Source: Castanea sativa (Eukaryota > Streptophyta > Magnoliopsida > Fagales > Fagaceae). Taken from it: a DNA stretch of 64,000 bases. A model generated the notes under the pieces. That model was given only the letters and a program-made list of their open reading frames with translations. It was not told the origin of the DNA and made no database searches. The translations under genes and the position numbers were made by a program. Shown piece after piece: positions 35,278 to 47,455 of the stretch. Location: assembly GCF_040712315.1 (NCBI RefSeq), contig NC_134017.1, forward strand, positions 28,317,273-28,381,272, given 5' to 3'. Each line of letters begins with the position of its first letter. Position 1 is the first letter of the stretch.

Positions 35278-35824
35278 TTTAGGATTATTTTTTAAGGGAG
35301 TTCATAAGCAACATAAATTATATAAAATTTTAAACAAAAGAGAACTTGAATATATCATTATCGCAAAAAAGAAAAAAGAAAAAAAGAAACTGAAATATAT
35401 AAAATTTTACAATTGAATTTTATGATGTTTCATATTTTGAAATTTTTGCATGACATATTTATTATCAATCTTACAAGTTACATCTCTTTCAATGTACACA
35501 GCCAAACAAACATTCATCAATTAATCTCCCATTTGATTGATTTTATTTCAAATTTAATAAGATATAAATGAGTTTTTTCTAAGGTTTAAGATTAACAAAT
35601 TTAACTCTACTTTTATTGTTGGACTTATTAATTTTTTTCCAGATTTTATACCAAATTAGTTCCTTTTTCTTTTTTCTTTTTTCCTTTTGTGTTTAAAAAG
35701 ACCAAGATATTGTTAAGAGAATCATATTCAAACTTATTTCAACTGGACTTAAAAAAATCTAGGGTCAAAGTGTTCAAATTTTTATTTTACGGGCCAAAAC
35801 CAAAAAAAAAAAAAAAACTAAAAC

Positions 35825-35871
<47 letters not shown>

Positions 35872-35929
35872 ATTGGTTTCAGTGCAAGGGGTTCATTTGA
35901 ACCCCTGGGCTCCAAGTGGAGCCGCCTTG
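35278..35929. mobile_element. Non-autonomous hAT element
   Basis: 652 bp, ends CAGTGGCGGCTTTAGG and, reversed, CAAGGCGGCTCCA, flanked by TTTAGGGG (35270-35277) and TTTAGGGA (35930-35937), an 8-bp duplication with one change. The matching flank at about 10730 (TTTTAGGCGAGATAACT) lacks it. Contains a (TA)n tract at 35827-35869. No transposase. Confidence 0.75.
35827..35869. repeat. (TA)n microsatellite
   Basis: Pure TA tract inside the hAT MITE. Confidence 0.95.
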
Positions 35930-36393
35930 TTTAGGGATGATAACTCAGCCACGTTCATAGAGAAACACAAAGTCAAGTATGATGTATCCAAAGTGATGGC
36001 TTACTAAAACTTATCTAATGAAACAATCTTATAAGATATTTCTCTCACAACATATAGAAAAATTATTGGATGTTTCTAAAGCACCATGTCATAGTGTTTT
36101 TTCTTCTCACATTCATGGTGAATTTCACTGTAAATTTACTCCTATATGTGTGGGTCTCGCACATGTGAGTATCATATGCTATGAGAAAGATATCTCATGA
36201 GACCGTTTCATAAAATACCTGCACCATGGCAGAACATTTATGCTCTCTAAACTGGGCCTCAATTCCTCCTAATGATAACCAGATAGCTTAGATTCTTTGT
36301 CAGATCATGAGCAAGAAACTCTAATCTATTTTTATTTTCTAAAATGAAAATGTTCAAGGGCTAAAAAGAAAATTTTAAAACTTAGGAAATTAA

Positions 36394-36533
36394 GGGAGTG
36401 TTTGGTAGAGTAGTTTGAAATGAAATTTTTATAGTTTTTTAAAATACGTTTAAGTGAAAAAGTGTGTAAAAATGTGTGTGTAACTGTTTAAAATGTAAAA
36501 ATGTGAGTTTGAACTTAGAAACCAAACAGTCTC
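36394..36533. mobile_element. Tourist-like (PIF/Harbinger) MITE
   Basis: 140 bp, ends GGGAGTGTTTGG and, reversed, GAGACTGTTTGG, flanked by TAA at 36391-36393 and 36534-36536. The paralogous flank near 10995 reads through (AAAATAAGCCTCACC), an empty site. Confidence 0.8.
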
Positions 36534-36609
36534 TAAGACTCACCAAATCAAAGTCACAGAGCCAGCGTGACACCTAACCTTAAATTAAATTGCAACAGTT
36601 TTCTTCACA

Positions 36610-36614
36610 GTTTC
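36610..36614. repeat. Gypsy-2 target duplication, left copy
   Basis: GTTTC, repeated at 47334-47338. Confidence 0.88.
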
Positions 36615-37364
36615 TGTAAGTGCACAATTGCACCTGGCCCCAAGAACAGTTACGGGCTCAGGCCCAATGAGCCTTAAACAATATGAATTTGTAGAGTGTG
36701 GGCTTGAAACCCAGGTTAGAAGTGTCTAAGGATTAAACGACAAGTCAAAGATTGCGAACACTTGAAAACAACAAGGAATATTGTAAATCAACCTACTCGG
36801 ACGTAAGCCGAGAGCTGTTCTTATATTCTCTCTTTCTCTTCTTCCTTTTTCTTTTTAGATTACAAAAAAGAGAGCCCCGATTCCTGTTCTAGGTTTCTCC
36901 TTAAATACTCCTCTTTTTGATACTTTGTACACGTGTTGCCCCAACTCACCCTTAACCTAGATATTTCTTTTCTCAGTGCCTTTGAATAGTAACCAGAAGT
37001 TTCCCTACCACTGTTCAGGCGTCACTTCCCCATTAATGCGGCCAGGGTGGTAGGTGCAAGGTCTTTAATGCGGAGGTGGCAGCCTTTATCTTTGGTATTT
37101 CTCTGACATCAGTGCTTCTAGGACATTCAAGGGTTCCCCCTCTTTAACCATTGGTCTTGACCGTGTCATTCCCTAACCTTTACCATGAAGTCTCAGGTTC
37201 TCCGGTGTCCGTCCGAAGGGAAATTCACCCTTGGCTAGATCGTCGGATCCTCGGCGAATGGGCCGACCCGTAGTACTAACAAGTTCTAAACCCAAGAGCA
37301 GGTCGGCCTTCCTTAGCATGGCCCAAAGGCCCACATTCCCATCAGGGTCTTTTTACTCCCCACA
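36615..37364 (-). repeat. Gypsy-2 3' LTR
   Basis: 750 bp, TGTAAGTGCAC...TACTCCCCACA on the plus strand. The minus-strand sequence before it (GTTTTGAGGGGCTAT) is the polypurine tract. Confidence 0.92.
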
Positions 37365-37627
37365 ATAGCCCCTCAAAACTCTAATTTTCAACGTCCGAGG
37401 AGAAAAATAGGGTTTTGATCTGACGGGAACATACTCCACACACTTTGTGAATGATTGCACGTGTGGAAATCGTTTCGCGTCCCAGAAGATGCCACTTGGC
37501 GGTTTTATTTTCAAAAACGCGCGCATTTATTGCTGTAAGTTCTTGCTCTCTCTATTCTTAACCTTTTCTCCTCGGCTGTCCTCGTAGATATTCTCCCCTT
37601 TAGAGTTTAGCCTTTTGTTCTTTTCTG

Positions 37628-40187
37628 ATGGGTAGGTTTAAGTGTCTAGTTGATACCGCCACTGGGGTGGAAGGCTTCAAAGCCAAGTATAACATTCCCG
37701 GCAATGTAGGTTTGAAATATTGCCCGGTAGAAGCCGTGGCCGGTTCTAGAAAAGAGGGAAAGGTTATCATCCCAATGATAGCCTTAATAGAGGGTGGGAT
37801 GACCCTCCCAATGAAACCAGTAACCAGGGAGTACCTTCGCAACCATCGGTTGTGTCCCAATTAGTGCCTCCCAAACGTTTTTAGAGTTTTGGGTAGCGTC
37901 GATACTCTAAACGAGCAAATGGGTCTAAACCTCACCTGACACGACGTCGTCTTTCTGTAAGAGTCCCATAAACTCTCCAAAGTAGGTTATTACATTAAAT
38001 CCCGCTCCAGCATCGTTACTCTAATCTCCTGTCTGCCCAAATCCAACAAAGGCATGAAGGATGACTACCTGATCGTCTCTGGGAACTGGCACGACGGCCT
38101 CCACTGCCCAGTTGAGTGGGGAGACCCAGGTGCGACACCTTAGGATTAACCTCCCCATCTCACAACTCCCTTTAATACTCACAAACATGCACACTAATAT
38201 GTATTTATATTTGTTTAACTTTATCACTGGCTATGTGAATCTGACCATGTTGTTCACTTTCACGTCTTTCTTTGCAGATAAACAACACGTGCGTCCACGC
38301 TTGAGCCACTGCAGTGTTGCCGATCTAAACCGAGTGCTTCGCTCTGAGGTGTTCGTCAACGAGGACTTACAAATTAGAGCTGCTCATCTGATTCTGGGGT
38401 ACACTCCCATCTCTTCGGACTTCTAGGAGATAGAAAACGCCATAGTCGCGGGTGACCGAAGGCGAAGGAGGATAAACGTAGCCCGGCTCAACTTTTTGGA
38501 CGACTGCGATCTCCCTGACGCCCCTCACATCGTTTTGTACAACCAGCCCATAGTGGCAATTCCCCTCGCCGTGTACTCTTAGGTAACTGTTGTTCCAGAA
38601 GAGCAGGTGTCTTCTTCATATACACTAGACGAAGAGATAGATCAATTCCATTTTGAAGACACCGAAAGACCTCGAGGGAATCAATTCGTCGTGCTTTCTG
38701 ACGAGGAGGAAGAAGCCACCGAGGCCTCTGGAATTGCAGGGTTAGTCATTGCTCAACCAGAGGACGAATCCGAGGAGGATATGGACAGGATGAAGGGTCT
38801 CCTAACCAATAGAGCTGCGAAGGTTGTGGAGAGAAAGACGGGGGGGGGGGGTCCCAAGCTCTTCAATATTTGCCACCTCCCCCTCCTCCAGCTGAGCCAA
38901 AACTTCCAGCCGAGGATCCCAAAAAGAAGAGAAAGGGGGAGGCCGAGGGGACGATCAGCAAGGACCCCAAGAGACCACGACAACAACTCCCACCGGTTCA
39001 GCAGCAAAAGCTGGACAAAGGCAAGGGTAGGGCTCGCTCAGTTGAAAGCGGGGAAATCAGGGACGAGGCCGAAGTGCGCCGAGCACCGACCACCTGGTCC
39101 CCTGACTTAAGACTGGACGGCGCACCCATCTCCTGCCAATACAGTATAAGGGCGGTTCAACAAGGCCATGCTCACCACTTGGCCGAAGTGTTGGAGCGCC
39201 TCTTTCTTGCCCAAGGACATGGAAACCTTGGAAAAAATGAGCCAGCCACAACTATTCCTCTCTTTAAAAAGAGACTTAGCGCTGGTAAGTTTACCCCTTT
39301 TTAGGAAGTTTCCACTTTTAACAATATTCAATCATTCATAAGTGCCTTGCTATATCTGACTTCCTCGTACTTTACTGCATGCCATTCAAGAAGTCTTCGT
39401 AGCCGAGAAATTTATAGAAGAGACTCGGAAGAAGGCCAGAACTGAGTTTGAAGTTAGGTTGGAGACTGAGAAGTCTTTGGGCACAACCCTTGCTGAGAAC
39501 GAGAAGCTTACCTCGGAGGTGGCTGATCTAAAGAGAGAGAAGAATGGGGCCGAGGCGAATCTGAAGACCATGAAGACCCAGATAGAAGGGCAGCGCAAGC
39601 TCTTTCACGAAAAAGATGATGAGCTCTCCCAAGCCCAAAGGGAACGCTCGGATTTGGAGAAGGAACTTGCACTGATGAAGGAAGAAGCCAGCTCATTCCA
39701 TCGCTCTTTACAGGCTACCAAGCAGACGAGCTACGAGGAAGGGGTAGCAAACACCGAGGAGCAGCTGACAGAGGCCTTCGCGGCTTTGTGCCGGGAGTAC
39801 TGTCAGAAAGTCTGGGGGGAAGCTCTAAACGTAGCTGGAGTTCCTCTATCCTCGGATCTGAGGAAGTCCAAGAACGTTTGGCTTCCCCTAGAGATATAGG
39901 AGATTGAAGAGGCTCCTGCTGCTACTCCTACCCCTAAGTCAACTCTCCCTGCTCTACCTCCGATGGTCCCACAGCTAGTTCCAGATCCTACAGAACCTTC
40001 GGGTTCCAACAAAGAGAAGGAAGGAGGTGGGGATGCAGAGAAGGACTTGAGCCAGAAAATGGAACCCAACGTCCTTCCAACGAAGACAGCAAACAAAGGA
40101 AAGCAAGTCCTGACTCCCTTTAAGCTGGAGTTGAGAAAGACCGAGGCCACCAGTACCTCTCAGCAAGACCCCCCTCCAAAAGCTTAG
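37628..40187 (+). pseudogene. Gypsy-2 antisense accessory gene, decayed
   Basis: Counterpart of the Gypsy-3 gene at 61048-63636. Exon 1 starts MGRFKCLVDT at 37628 and contains GGMTLPMKPVTREYLRNHRL, the same fold-like signature as the Gypsy-1 antisense protein. A splice acceptor TTTGCAG precedes KQHVRPRLSH at 38279. Then come an acidic stretch (LSDEEEEA), a basic Pro-rich region and, after an intron near 39285-39390, a long coiled coil (LAENEKLTSEVADLKREKNG) and a Pro/Ser-rich tail ending at 40187. Stops include TAG at 37862-37864, TGA within NLT/HDVVF, TAG after the 38424 region and TAG near 39897; frameshifts occur near 38850. Function unknown. Confidence 0.75.
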
Positions 40188-40600
40188 GACCTAGCTTTAG
40201 GACTTTTCTTTTTCTATATCTGGATTGAATATGTAATGTAAATTTAAGTGATTAATGAAGGACTATTTCATTTGATTCTCATTTATGTCGCATCCATTTT
40301 ACTTTATTCTTGTTATATTGATCATAAAGATTACCATTAGCACATGGTTAAAAAGGGGCAGAACAAACAAGTCTAACTCCAAGTATTACCCAATCCTAAC
40401 CTCCACGCAATCATTCGCGTGTTATTAAAAACTTAATAAAAAGTGATATGGCTAACATGTTTAAACAATTCCTTGGTTAAAAAAGAGAGACCTCATATAA
40501 CGATTAAAACATTTTAATGTGTAGCATTGTTTTTAGTAGGATGTAAGATCCGAGTTATTGAACAGTAAGGCACTAACTCCCAGACACAATAAGAAGTTAA
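40188..40600. other. Spacer between Gypsy-2 antisense gene and tandem repeat
   Basis: Non-coding, AT-rich; homologous to the 60640-61040 spacer of Gypsy-3. Nothing else recognised. Confidence 0.5.
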
Positions 40601-40609
40601 CTTTGATCA

Positions 40610-41290
40610 AGTTTATGGTCCGAGGACAGGACTTAACTAATTTTCCATTTGATTCTTTAGACCATTAACTTCAAATGTTAATTTTCCCAAAGTAGGAGGT
40701 CCGAGGACCCGGCATAACTAAGGTTCTGTTTAACAAGTGACAAGATATCAATTTCCACAAGGTTTGTGGTCCGAGGACTACACTTAACCAAGTTTCTGTT
40801 TGATTCTTAATGATTGTAACTTCAAATGTTAATTTTCCCAAAGTAGGAGGTCTGAGGACCCGACATAACTAAGGTTCTGTTTAACAAGTGACAAGATATC
40901 AATTTCCACAAGGTTTGTGGTCCGAGGACTACACTTAACCAAGTTTCTGTTTGATTCTTAATGATTGTAACTTCAAATGTTAATTTTTCCAAAGTAGGAG
41001 GTCTGAGGACCCGGCATAACTAAGGTTCTGTTTAACAAGTGACAAGATATCAATTTCCACAAGGTTTGTGGTCCGAGGACTACACTTAACCAAGTTTTTG
41101 TTTGATTCTTAATGATTGTAACTTCAAATGTTAATTTTCCCAAAGTAGGAGGTCTGAGGACTCGGTATAACTAAGGTTCTGTTTAACAAGTGACAAGATA
41201 TCAATTTCCACAAGGTTTGTGGTCCGAGGACTACACTTAACCAAGTTTCTATTTGATTCTTAATGATTATAGCTTCAAATGTTAATTGAC
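40610..41290. repeat. 151-bp tandem repeat in Gypsy-2
   Basis: The word GGTTTGTGGTCCGAGGAC recurs at 40761, 40912, 41063 and 41214, an exact 151-bp period; partial units flank these. Each unit contains GTCCGAGGAC and AGTAGGAGGTC. The same unit and period occur in Gypsy-3. Confidence 0.93.
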
Positions 41291-41304
41291 AAAAGCACAT
41301 TTTA

Positions 41305-44300
41305 TTAATAATAATACCTTCTAAGATTATTTACATTCCATGGGCGTGGTACAATTCTTTCGTCTAGGTCAACTAACCGATATGACCCTATGCTTGCTAC
41401 TGAAACAATGCGATAGGGGCCTTCCCAGTTGGGGCCTAGCTTACCCCAAGCTGGGTTTTTAGATGTGCCAACAACTTTTCTTAGCACAAGATCACCAGGT
41501 GCAAGTGGTCTTAGCTTCACGTGGGCATTATATCCTCATTTTAGCTTCTGTTGATAGTAAGTCATTTGAACTATAGCTGCCTCGCGTCGTTCCTCAAGTA
41601 AATCAAGACCTTTTTCCAAAAGTCCATCGTTGTTCTCTAGGCTAAAAGAACTCGTCTTTAGGGTAAGAAAACTAAATTCCAGAGGTATCACTGCCTCGGC
41701 TCCATAAGTCATAGAGAATGATGTTTCTCTAGTGGACTTGCGCGGTGTGGTCCGATACGTCCACAGAATATGAGGGAGCTCTTCTACCCATCTGCCTTTC
41801 ACATCGTCCAACCTTTTCTTCAGCCCACTGACAATGACCTTGTTAACGGCCTCGGCTTGCCCATTTCCTTGAGGATAAACTGGGGTGGAATATCTATTTA
41901 TGATACCCATGTCACCGCAATACTTCCTAAAAGCCTTACTATCGAACTGAGCACCATTGTCTGAGATGAGTGTGTATGGTATTCCGAATCTAGTGACAAT
42001 GTTTTTCCAGACAAATTTCTTGGAGTCAACATCTCTAATATTTGCTAAGGGTTTGGCCTTAACCCATTTAGTAAAATAGTCCGTTCCCACGAGAAGCCAT
42101 CTTTTGTTACCTGTTGCCCTTGGAAATGGCCCAACTATGTCTAGTCCCCACTGTGCGAAGGGCCAAGGACTGGAAAGGGGGTTAAGAACTCCTCCAGGTT
42201 GATGAATATTAGGGGCGAACCTCTGACACTGATCACATTTCCTGGCATAGTCTTGAGCCTCTCTTTGCATATTGGGCCACCAATAACCCTGAGTCAGAGC
42301 TCTGTGGGCTAAGGATCTTCCCCTAGTGTGGCTGCTGCAAATCCCTTCATGCAGTTCTTCTAGAAGCCCTTCCGTTGAGTCAGGGTGTACACACAACAAG
42401 TACGGTCCTGAAAAGGATCGTTTGTACAGTTTCTGGTCCTCGGACAACCAGAAACGTGGCGCCTTTCGGTGTATCTTATCTGCTTCAGATTTGTCCTCAG
42501 GAAGGACATCGTTCCTAAGAAAAGATATGACCAGGTCGATCCAACTAGGTCCAGGCCTTATTAGATGGATGCGAGGCGCGTTGGCAATGACAAGAGAGGG
42601 TTCTAGTAAATCCTCAACGAGGATAACCCTAGGTAAACCTTGAGCCGAGGATGTTGCCAGCGTGGCTAAGGAGTCTGCATGGGTGTTTCCGCTCTAAGAG
42701 ATATGAGTTAAGGCGAAGGAGTCAAATTCAGTTTGCTGGCGCTTGATCTGGGCCAAATATTCCTGCATCCTTGGATCTCTAGCCTCCATGGTCCCCGTGA
42801 CCTGGCCGACCACCAGTTAAGAGTCCGAGAAGACATGGATTTCCTTTCCACCCATTCTATGCACCATTTTCATGCCTACCAAGACCACTTCGTATTCGGC
42901 CTCATTATTAGTGGCCGAGAATGCCAATCTCAAAGGCTTTTCGAAAACAATTCCCTCGGGGGACGTCAGGACAAGTCCAACACCTGACCCTCTCTGATTG
43001 GCTACCTCATCCACATACAGTTCCCAAATCAGAGATACCGCTGCTGTGATCAAACCAACTGATTTTTCACCCATGTGGGCCTCCTTTAGAGTTTCTTCCA
43101 GTAATGGCTCGGCGAATTTCGCCACCAAGTCGGCGAGGACCTGACCCTTCACCGAGGTGCGAGGCTTGTATTTAACATCAAAACCCTCAAGGATGGTCCC
43201 TCACTTTGCTATCCTTCCTGAGTAGTCGACACTACGCAGCACTGCCTTGAGGGGCAACTGGGTTAGAACAACTACTGTGTGGGATTGAAAATAATGAGGA
43301 AGCTTTCGCGTGGCATGAACCACGGCCAGGAGAGCTTTCTCCAAGGGTTGATAACGCACCTCGGCATCACCTAAAGACTTACTAATGTAATATACCGGTC
43401 TTTGTACCCCGTTATCATCTCTTATCAAGACCAAGTTGATCGCGTGGATGGCCACTGCCAGATAAGCAAACAAAATCTCATGTGTCTCCGGACGAGACAG
43501 AATGGGTGGCCAAGAAAGATATTGCTTGAGCTGTTGAAAAGCTAATTCGCAGTCCTCGGTCCATTGAAACCCTTTCCACTTATTCAACAGTTGGAAGAAA
43601 GGACGACACTGGTCAGCTGACCGAGATATGAACCTATTCAAGGCGGCAATCATTCCCGTTAACTTTTGAATTTCTTTTGGGTTCCGAGGAGGCTGCAAGT
43701 CCTGAATAGCCCTGACCTGCACCAGATTTACCTCTATGCCTCTATGAGTAATCATGTATCCCAAGAACTTTCCAGACCCCACGCCGAAAGAGCACTTTGA
43801 GGCGTTAAGGCGCAACTTGTACTTTCTCAGTATCTGAAAGGTATTGACCAAATCTTTCACGTGTGAGGGCATTGTTTTGCTTTTCACCACCATATCATCG
43901 ACATATACTTCAATAGTTTTCCCCATCTGCTGTTCGAACATTCTGGTCATCATCCTTTGATAGGTAGCCCCAGCATTCTTCAAGCCGAATGACATGACCT
44001 TATAATGATAATTTCCCATCGGTGTAATGAAAGCAGTCTTCTCCTGATCCTGTAATGCCAAGGGAATCTGGGGGTAACCCTGGAAGGCGTCCAAAAAACT
44101 CATCTGAGGATGTCTGACAGTGGCATCTGCCAGTTGATCAATACGTGGCATTGTGAACGAATCTTTAGGACAGGCCTTGTTCAGATCAGTGAAGTCCACA
44201 CATACCCTCCACGTTCCATTGTTCTTTTTAACAACAATAGTATGAGCCAACCATTCGGGGTAGAAAACTTCTTTGATAGCCCCCGCCCTTTTGAGTTTAA

Positions 44301-46583
44301 GAACCTCTTCCTTCACAGCCTCAGAATGTTCTCTAGAAGATCGCCGAGGTGGCTACTTCCTCAGAACAATAGCTGGGTTGATATTTAAGCGATGACAAAT
44401 GAAGCCCGGATCCACGCCTGGAGCTTCGTAAGGACCTCACTCAAAAACATCAACATTGTCCTTCAAGAATTCTAACAATTCCATCTTCTCTTGGTGCGGA
44501 AAAAGTACACTAACTTAGAAGAATCTCTCTGGGTCATCGGCTACTGGAAACTTCTCTAGCTCCTCGTAATGTGTCTCATCTCCTGTCACCATTCCAGATG
44601 AATCAGGAGCCGTTAACTGCTATAAGTCTTTGGTGATTAAAGCCAAAGACTTGGCTTTTGTCTGACGTAATACCGCAGCCGATACGCACTGCTTGGCTAC
44701 CGATTGGCTGCCGAGGATTTCCTCAACACATTCCCTCGAGGGGAATTTAACTTTAACGTGCAAGGTAGAGGAGACAGCCTCAAGCGCGTGCAGCCAGGGC
44801 CTGGCGAGGATGGCTATATATGGAGAGTACACGTCAACCACGATGAAATCCACCTCAACCATTTCTGAGCCGGATTGAACGGGCAAACGAATCTATCCCT
44901 TCGGCACGACGACTCTCCCTTCAAAGCTTATAAGCGGGGAGTCATAAGGGGTAAGATCTTCCAGCTTCAATCTCAATCCCTTAAATAAATCAGGGTACAT
45001 GATATCTGCATCGCTACCCTGGTCTATCATCACCCTCCTCACATTATAGTTTCATATTCTAAGCGTAACCACAAGAGCATCGTCATGGGGTTGGATAGTC
45101 CCTACTTTATCTTCCTCAGAAAATCTCAAGACGGGCAAATTGAGCTTCAACCTCTTCGGCTGCCGGCCGTGTCCTCGGCCTGAGAATGAGAAACTGCCAT
45201 CACCCTAGTGGGGGCCGAACCGGTCCTGCCAGGTGCAGCAAAAATAACATTAATTGTTCCCAATGCTGGCCGAGACGAATTGTTCCTCTGGTTGTTTGAG
45301 CCAACTTGACTGACCTGCCCAGTGGGCTGACACAAGTGCTGCTTTAACCTTCCCTCACTGACGAGCTGCTCCAGATGGTTCCACAAGGTCCAACAGTTCT
45401 CGGTAGTGTGGCCCACGTCCTGATGGTACTGACAAAGGAGGTTTTGATTTCTTTTCGCAGGGTCCCCTGCCATCTTGCTGGGCCATCTGAAGAAGGGCTC
45501 TTTACGAACTTTCTCTAGTAACTGATGCACTGGTTCTCGGAACACAGTATTTACAGCTTGACGTGCTGCCGAGCCGGACTGCCCGAAGTAATCCCTCATC
45601 GACTTGTTGTTGTGATATCTGTCCGACCTGAAATCCCTTCTCTCCTGCGGGATAACCTTCTCATTTCCCTTCCCCTGCTGCTGGTCTTCCTCTACCCTTT
45701 TGTACTCATCAATACGATCCATAAGGCGGCATACGCTACGAACGGGCTTTTTTGTCAAATACTTTCTTAAGTCGTGGTCAGTAGGAAGACCTACCTTAAA
45801 GGTATTAAACGCCACCTCATCAAAATCACCATCTATTTCATTAAACATTTCATAGTATCAGTCGGAGTATGTTTTCAGCATCTCCCCTTCCTTCATGGCC
45901 ATGGAGAGCAGCGAGTCCAATGGCCAAGGGACTCTGCTACACGTAATGAACCGTGAAGCGAATGCCCTAATTAGCTCCCCAAATGAGCCTACAGACCCCG
46001 ATTTGAGACCATTAAACCATCTCATAGCCACAGGTCCCAAGCTGGAGGGGAAAACTTTACACATCAGAGTCTCGTTGTGAGAGTGCACCGCCATCCTCTG
46101 GTTGAAGTGACTCACGTGCTCCACCGGATCAGTCCGGCCATTATAGATGGTAAAGTTGGGCTGGGTGAACCTCCTGGGAAGCCTTCCTTTATCAATCCTC
46201 TGTGTGAATGGAGATTTGGAGAGTTGGTGCAACGCCCTACTCATAGCGTCGTTGCTTAAGCCCCTTGAATAAAGCTTCTTACGTCTGCGAGTTGGCTGGT
46301 CGTCCTCCTCACCGGAGGACGTTACACTGGTGGGGGAGCGCGACCTCGAGCTGTAGCCATCTCCCCTATCCTCCTCAGAGGAAGGATTAGACGAGGACGG
46401 TGAAAACCTGCGTTTAGAACGGCGTAACTTCCTCTTCAAACGATTAATTTCATTCTGCATGGATTTAGAACCCTCCTCGTGAGTAGTGCTACCCCCACCA
46501 TGAGTATGGCTGGCGCCTGGGTACTCTGTGTGGACGCTTCCCTCAAGATCCCTTCGATGTTCAAGACGCTCGAAATGGTCCTC
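41305..46583 (-). pseudogene. Gypsy-2 gag-pol, multiply broken, 5' end missing
   Basis: Order on the minus strand: gag (KVFPSSLGPVAMRWFNGL, knuckle LCQYHQDVGHTTENC), protease (MIDQGSDADIMYP), an amber stop at 44620-44622, reverse transcriptase (VDFTDLNKACPKDSF, catalytic YVDDM near 43900), archaeal-type RNase H (TNNEAEYE), integrase (HHCC finger, LDIVGPF, SDNG, GQAEAVN) and a GPY/F end finishing RRYYY at 41305. Defects include TGA 45858-45860 (CGA in Gypsy-3), a frameshift near 45160, TAG near 44893, TGA 43201-43203, TAA 42817-42819 and TGA 41536-41538. The initiating ATG region seen in Gypsy-3 is deleted. Not functional. Confidence 0.9.
44611..44622 (-). other. Shared amber codon in UAG-CAG-UUA context (Gypsy-2)
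   Basis: Between protease linker (ITKDL) and the reverse transcriptase part, the minus strand reads TAG CAG TTA ACG. Gypsy-3 has TAG CAA TTA at the same codon. UAG-CAR-YYA is the known leaky-stop context. Whether it is used here is not shown. Confidence 0.5.
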
Positions 46584-47333
46584 TGTAAGTGCACAATTGC
46601 ACCTGACCCCAAGAACAGTTACGGGCTCAGGCCCAATGAGCCTTAAACAATATGAATTTGTAGAGTGTGGGCTTGAAACCCAGGTTAGAAGTGTCTAAGG
46701 ATTAAACGACAAGTCAAAGATTGCGAACACTTGAAAACAACAAGGAATATTGTAAATCAACCTACTCGGACGTAAGCCGAGAGCTGTTCTTATATTCTCT
46801 CTTTCTCTTTTTCCTTTTTCTTTTTAGATTACAAAAAAGAGAGCCCCGATTCCTGTTCTAGGTTTCTCCTTAAATACTCCTCTTTTTGATACTTTGTACA
46901 CGTGTTGCCCCAACTCACCCTTAACCTAGATATTTCTTTTCTCAGTGCCTTTGAATAGTAACCAGAAGTTTCCCTACCACTGTTCAGGCGTCACTTCCCC
47001 ATTAATGCGGCCAGGGTGGTAGGTGCAAGGTCTTTAATGCGGAGGTGGCAGCCTTTATCTTTGGTATTTCTCTGACATCAGTGCTTCTAGGACATTCAAG
47101 GGCTCCCCCTCTTTAACTATTGGTCTTGACCGTGTCATTCCCTAACCTTTACCATGAAGTCCCGGGTTCTTCGGTGTCCGTCCAAAGGGAAATTCACACT
47201 CGACTAGATCCTCGGATCCTCGGCGTATGGGCCGACCCGTAGTACTAACAAGTTCTAAACCCAAGAGCAGGTCGGTCTTCCTTAGCATGGCCCAAAGGCC
47301 CACATTCCCATTAGGGTCTTTTTACTCCCCACA
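46584..47333 (-). repeat. Gypsy-2 5' LTR
   Basis: 750 bp, about 98% identical to the 3' LTR. TATTTAAGGAG on the minus strand is the likely TATA region. No primer binding site follows. Confidence 0.92.
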
Positions 47334-47455
47334 GTTTCCTTGAAATTGTTTTCGTCAATGTGTTATATGGTTTTCAATTGTGAATCAAATCCGTTTTCTT
47401 CACACTAAAATTTCAAATATCACTTTTCCCCTTGTTATATGGTTGAAAAAAAATG

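Larger units (their letters stand above)
36615..47333 (-). mobile_element. Gypsy-2: Tat-type Ty3/Gypsy LTR retrotransposon, lacks primer binding site
   Basis: 10,719 bp with two 750-bp LTRs (TG...CA), target duplication GTTTC, gag-pol on the minus strand, a 151-bp tandem repeat and an antisense gene on the plus strand. The LTRs differ at about 14 positions (near 2%). The 5' LTR runs straight into the gag sequence GAGGACCATTTCGAG. Compared with Gypsy-3 about 95 bp are missing, containing the primer binding site and the gag start. It interrupts the flank of OSCA copy C. Confidence 0.9.

Noticed and set aside
40610..41290. CRISPR-like array
   Set aside because: The repeats are directly contiguous 151-bp units without unique spacers, inside a plant retrotransposon.
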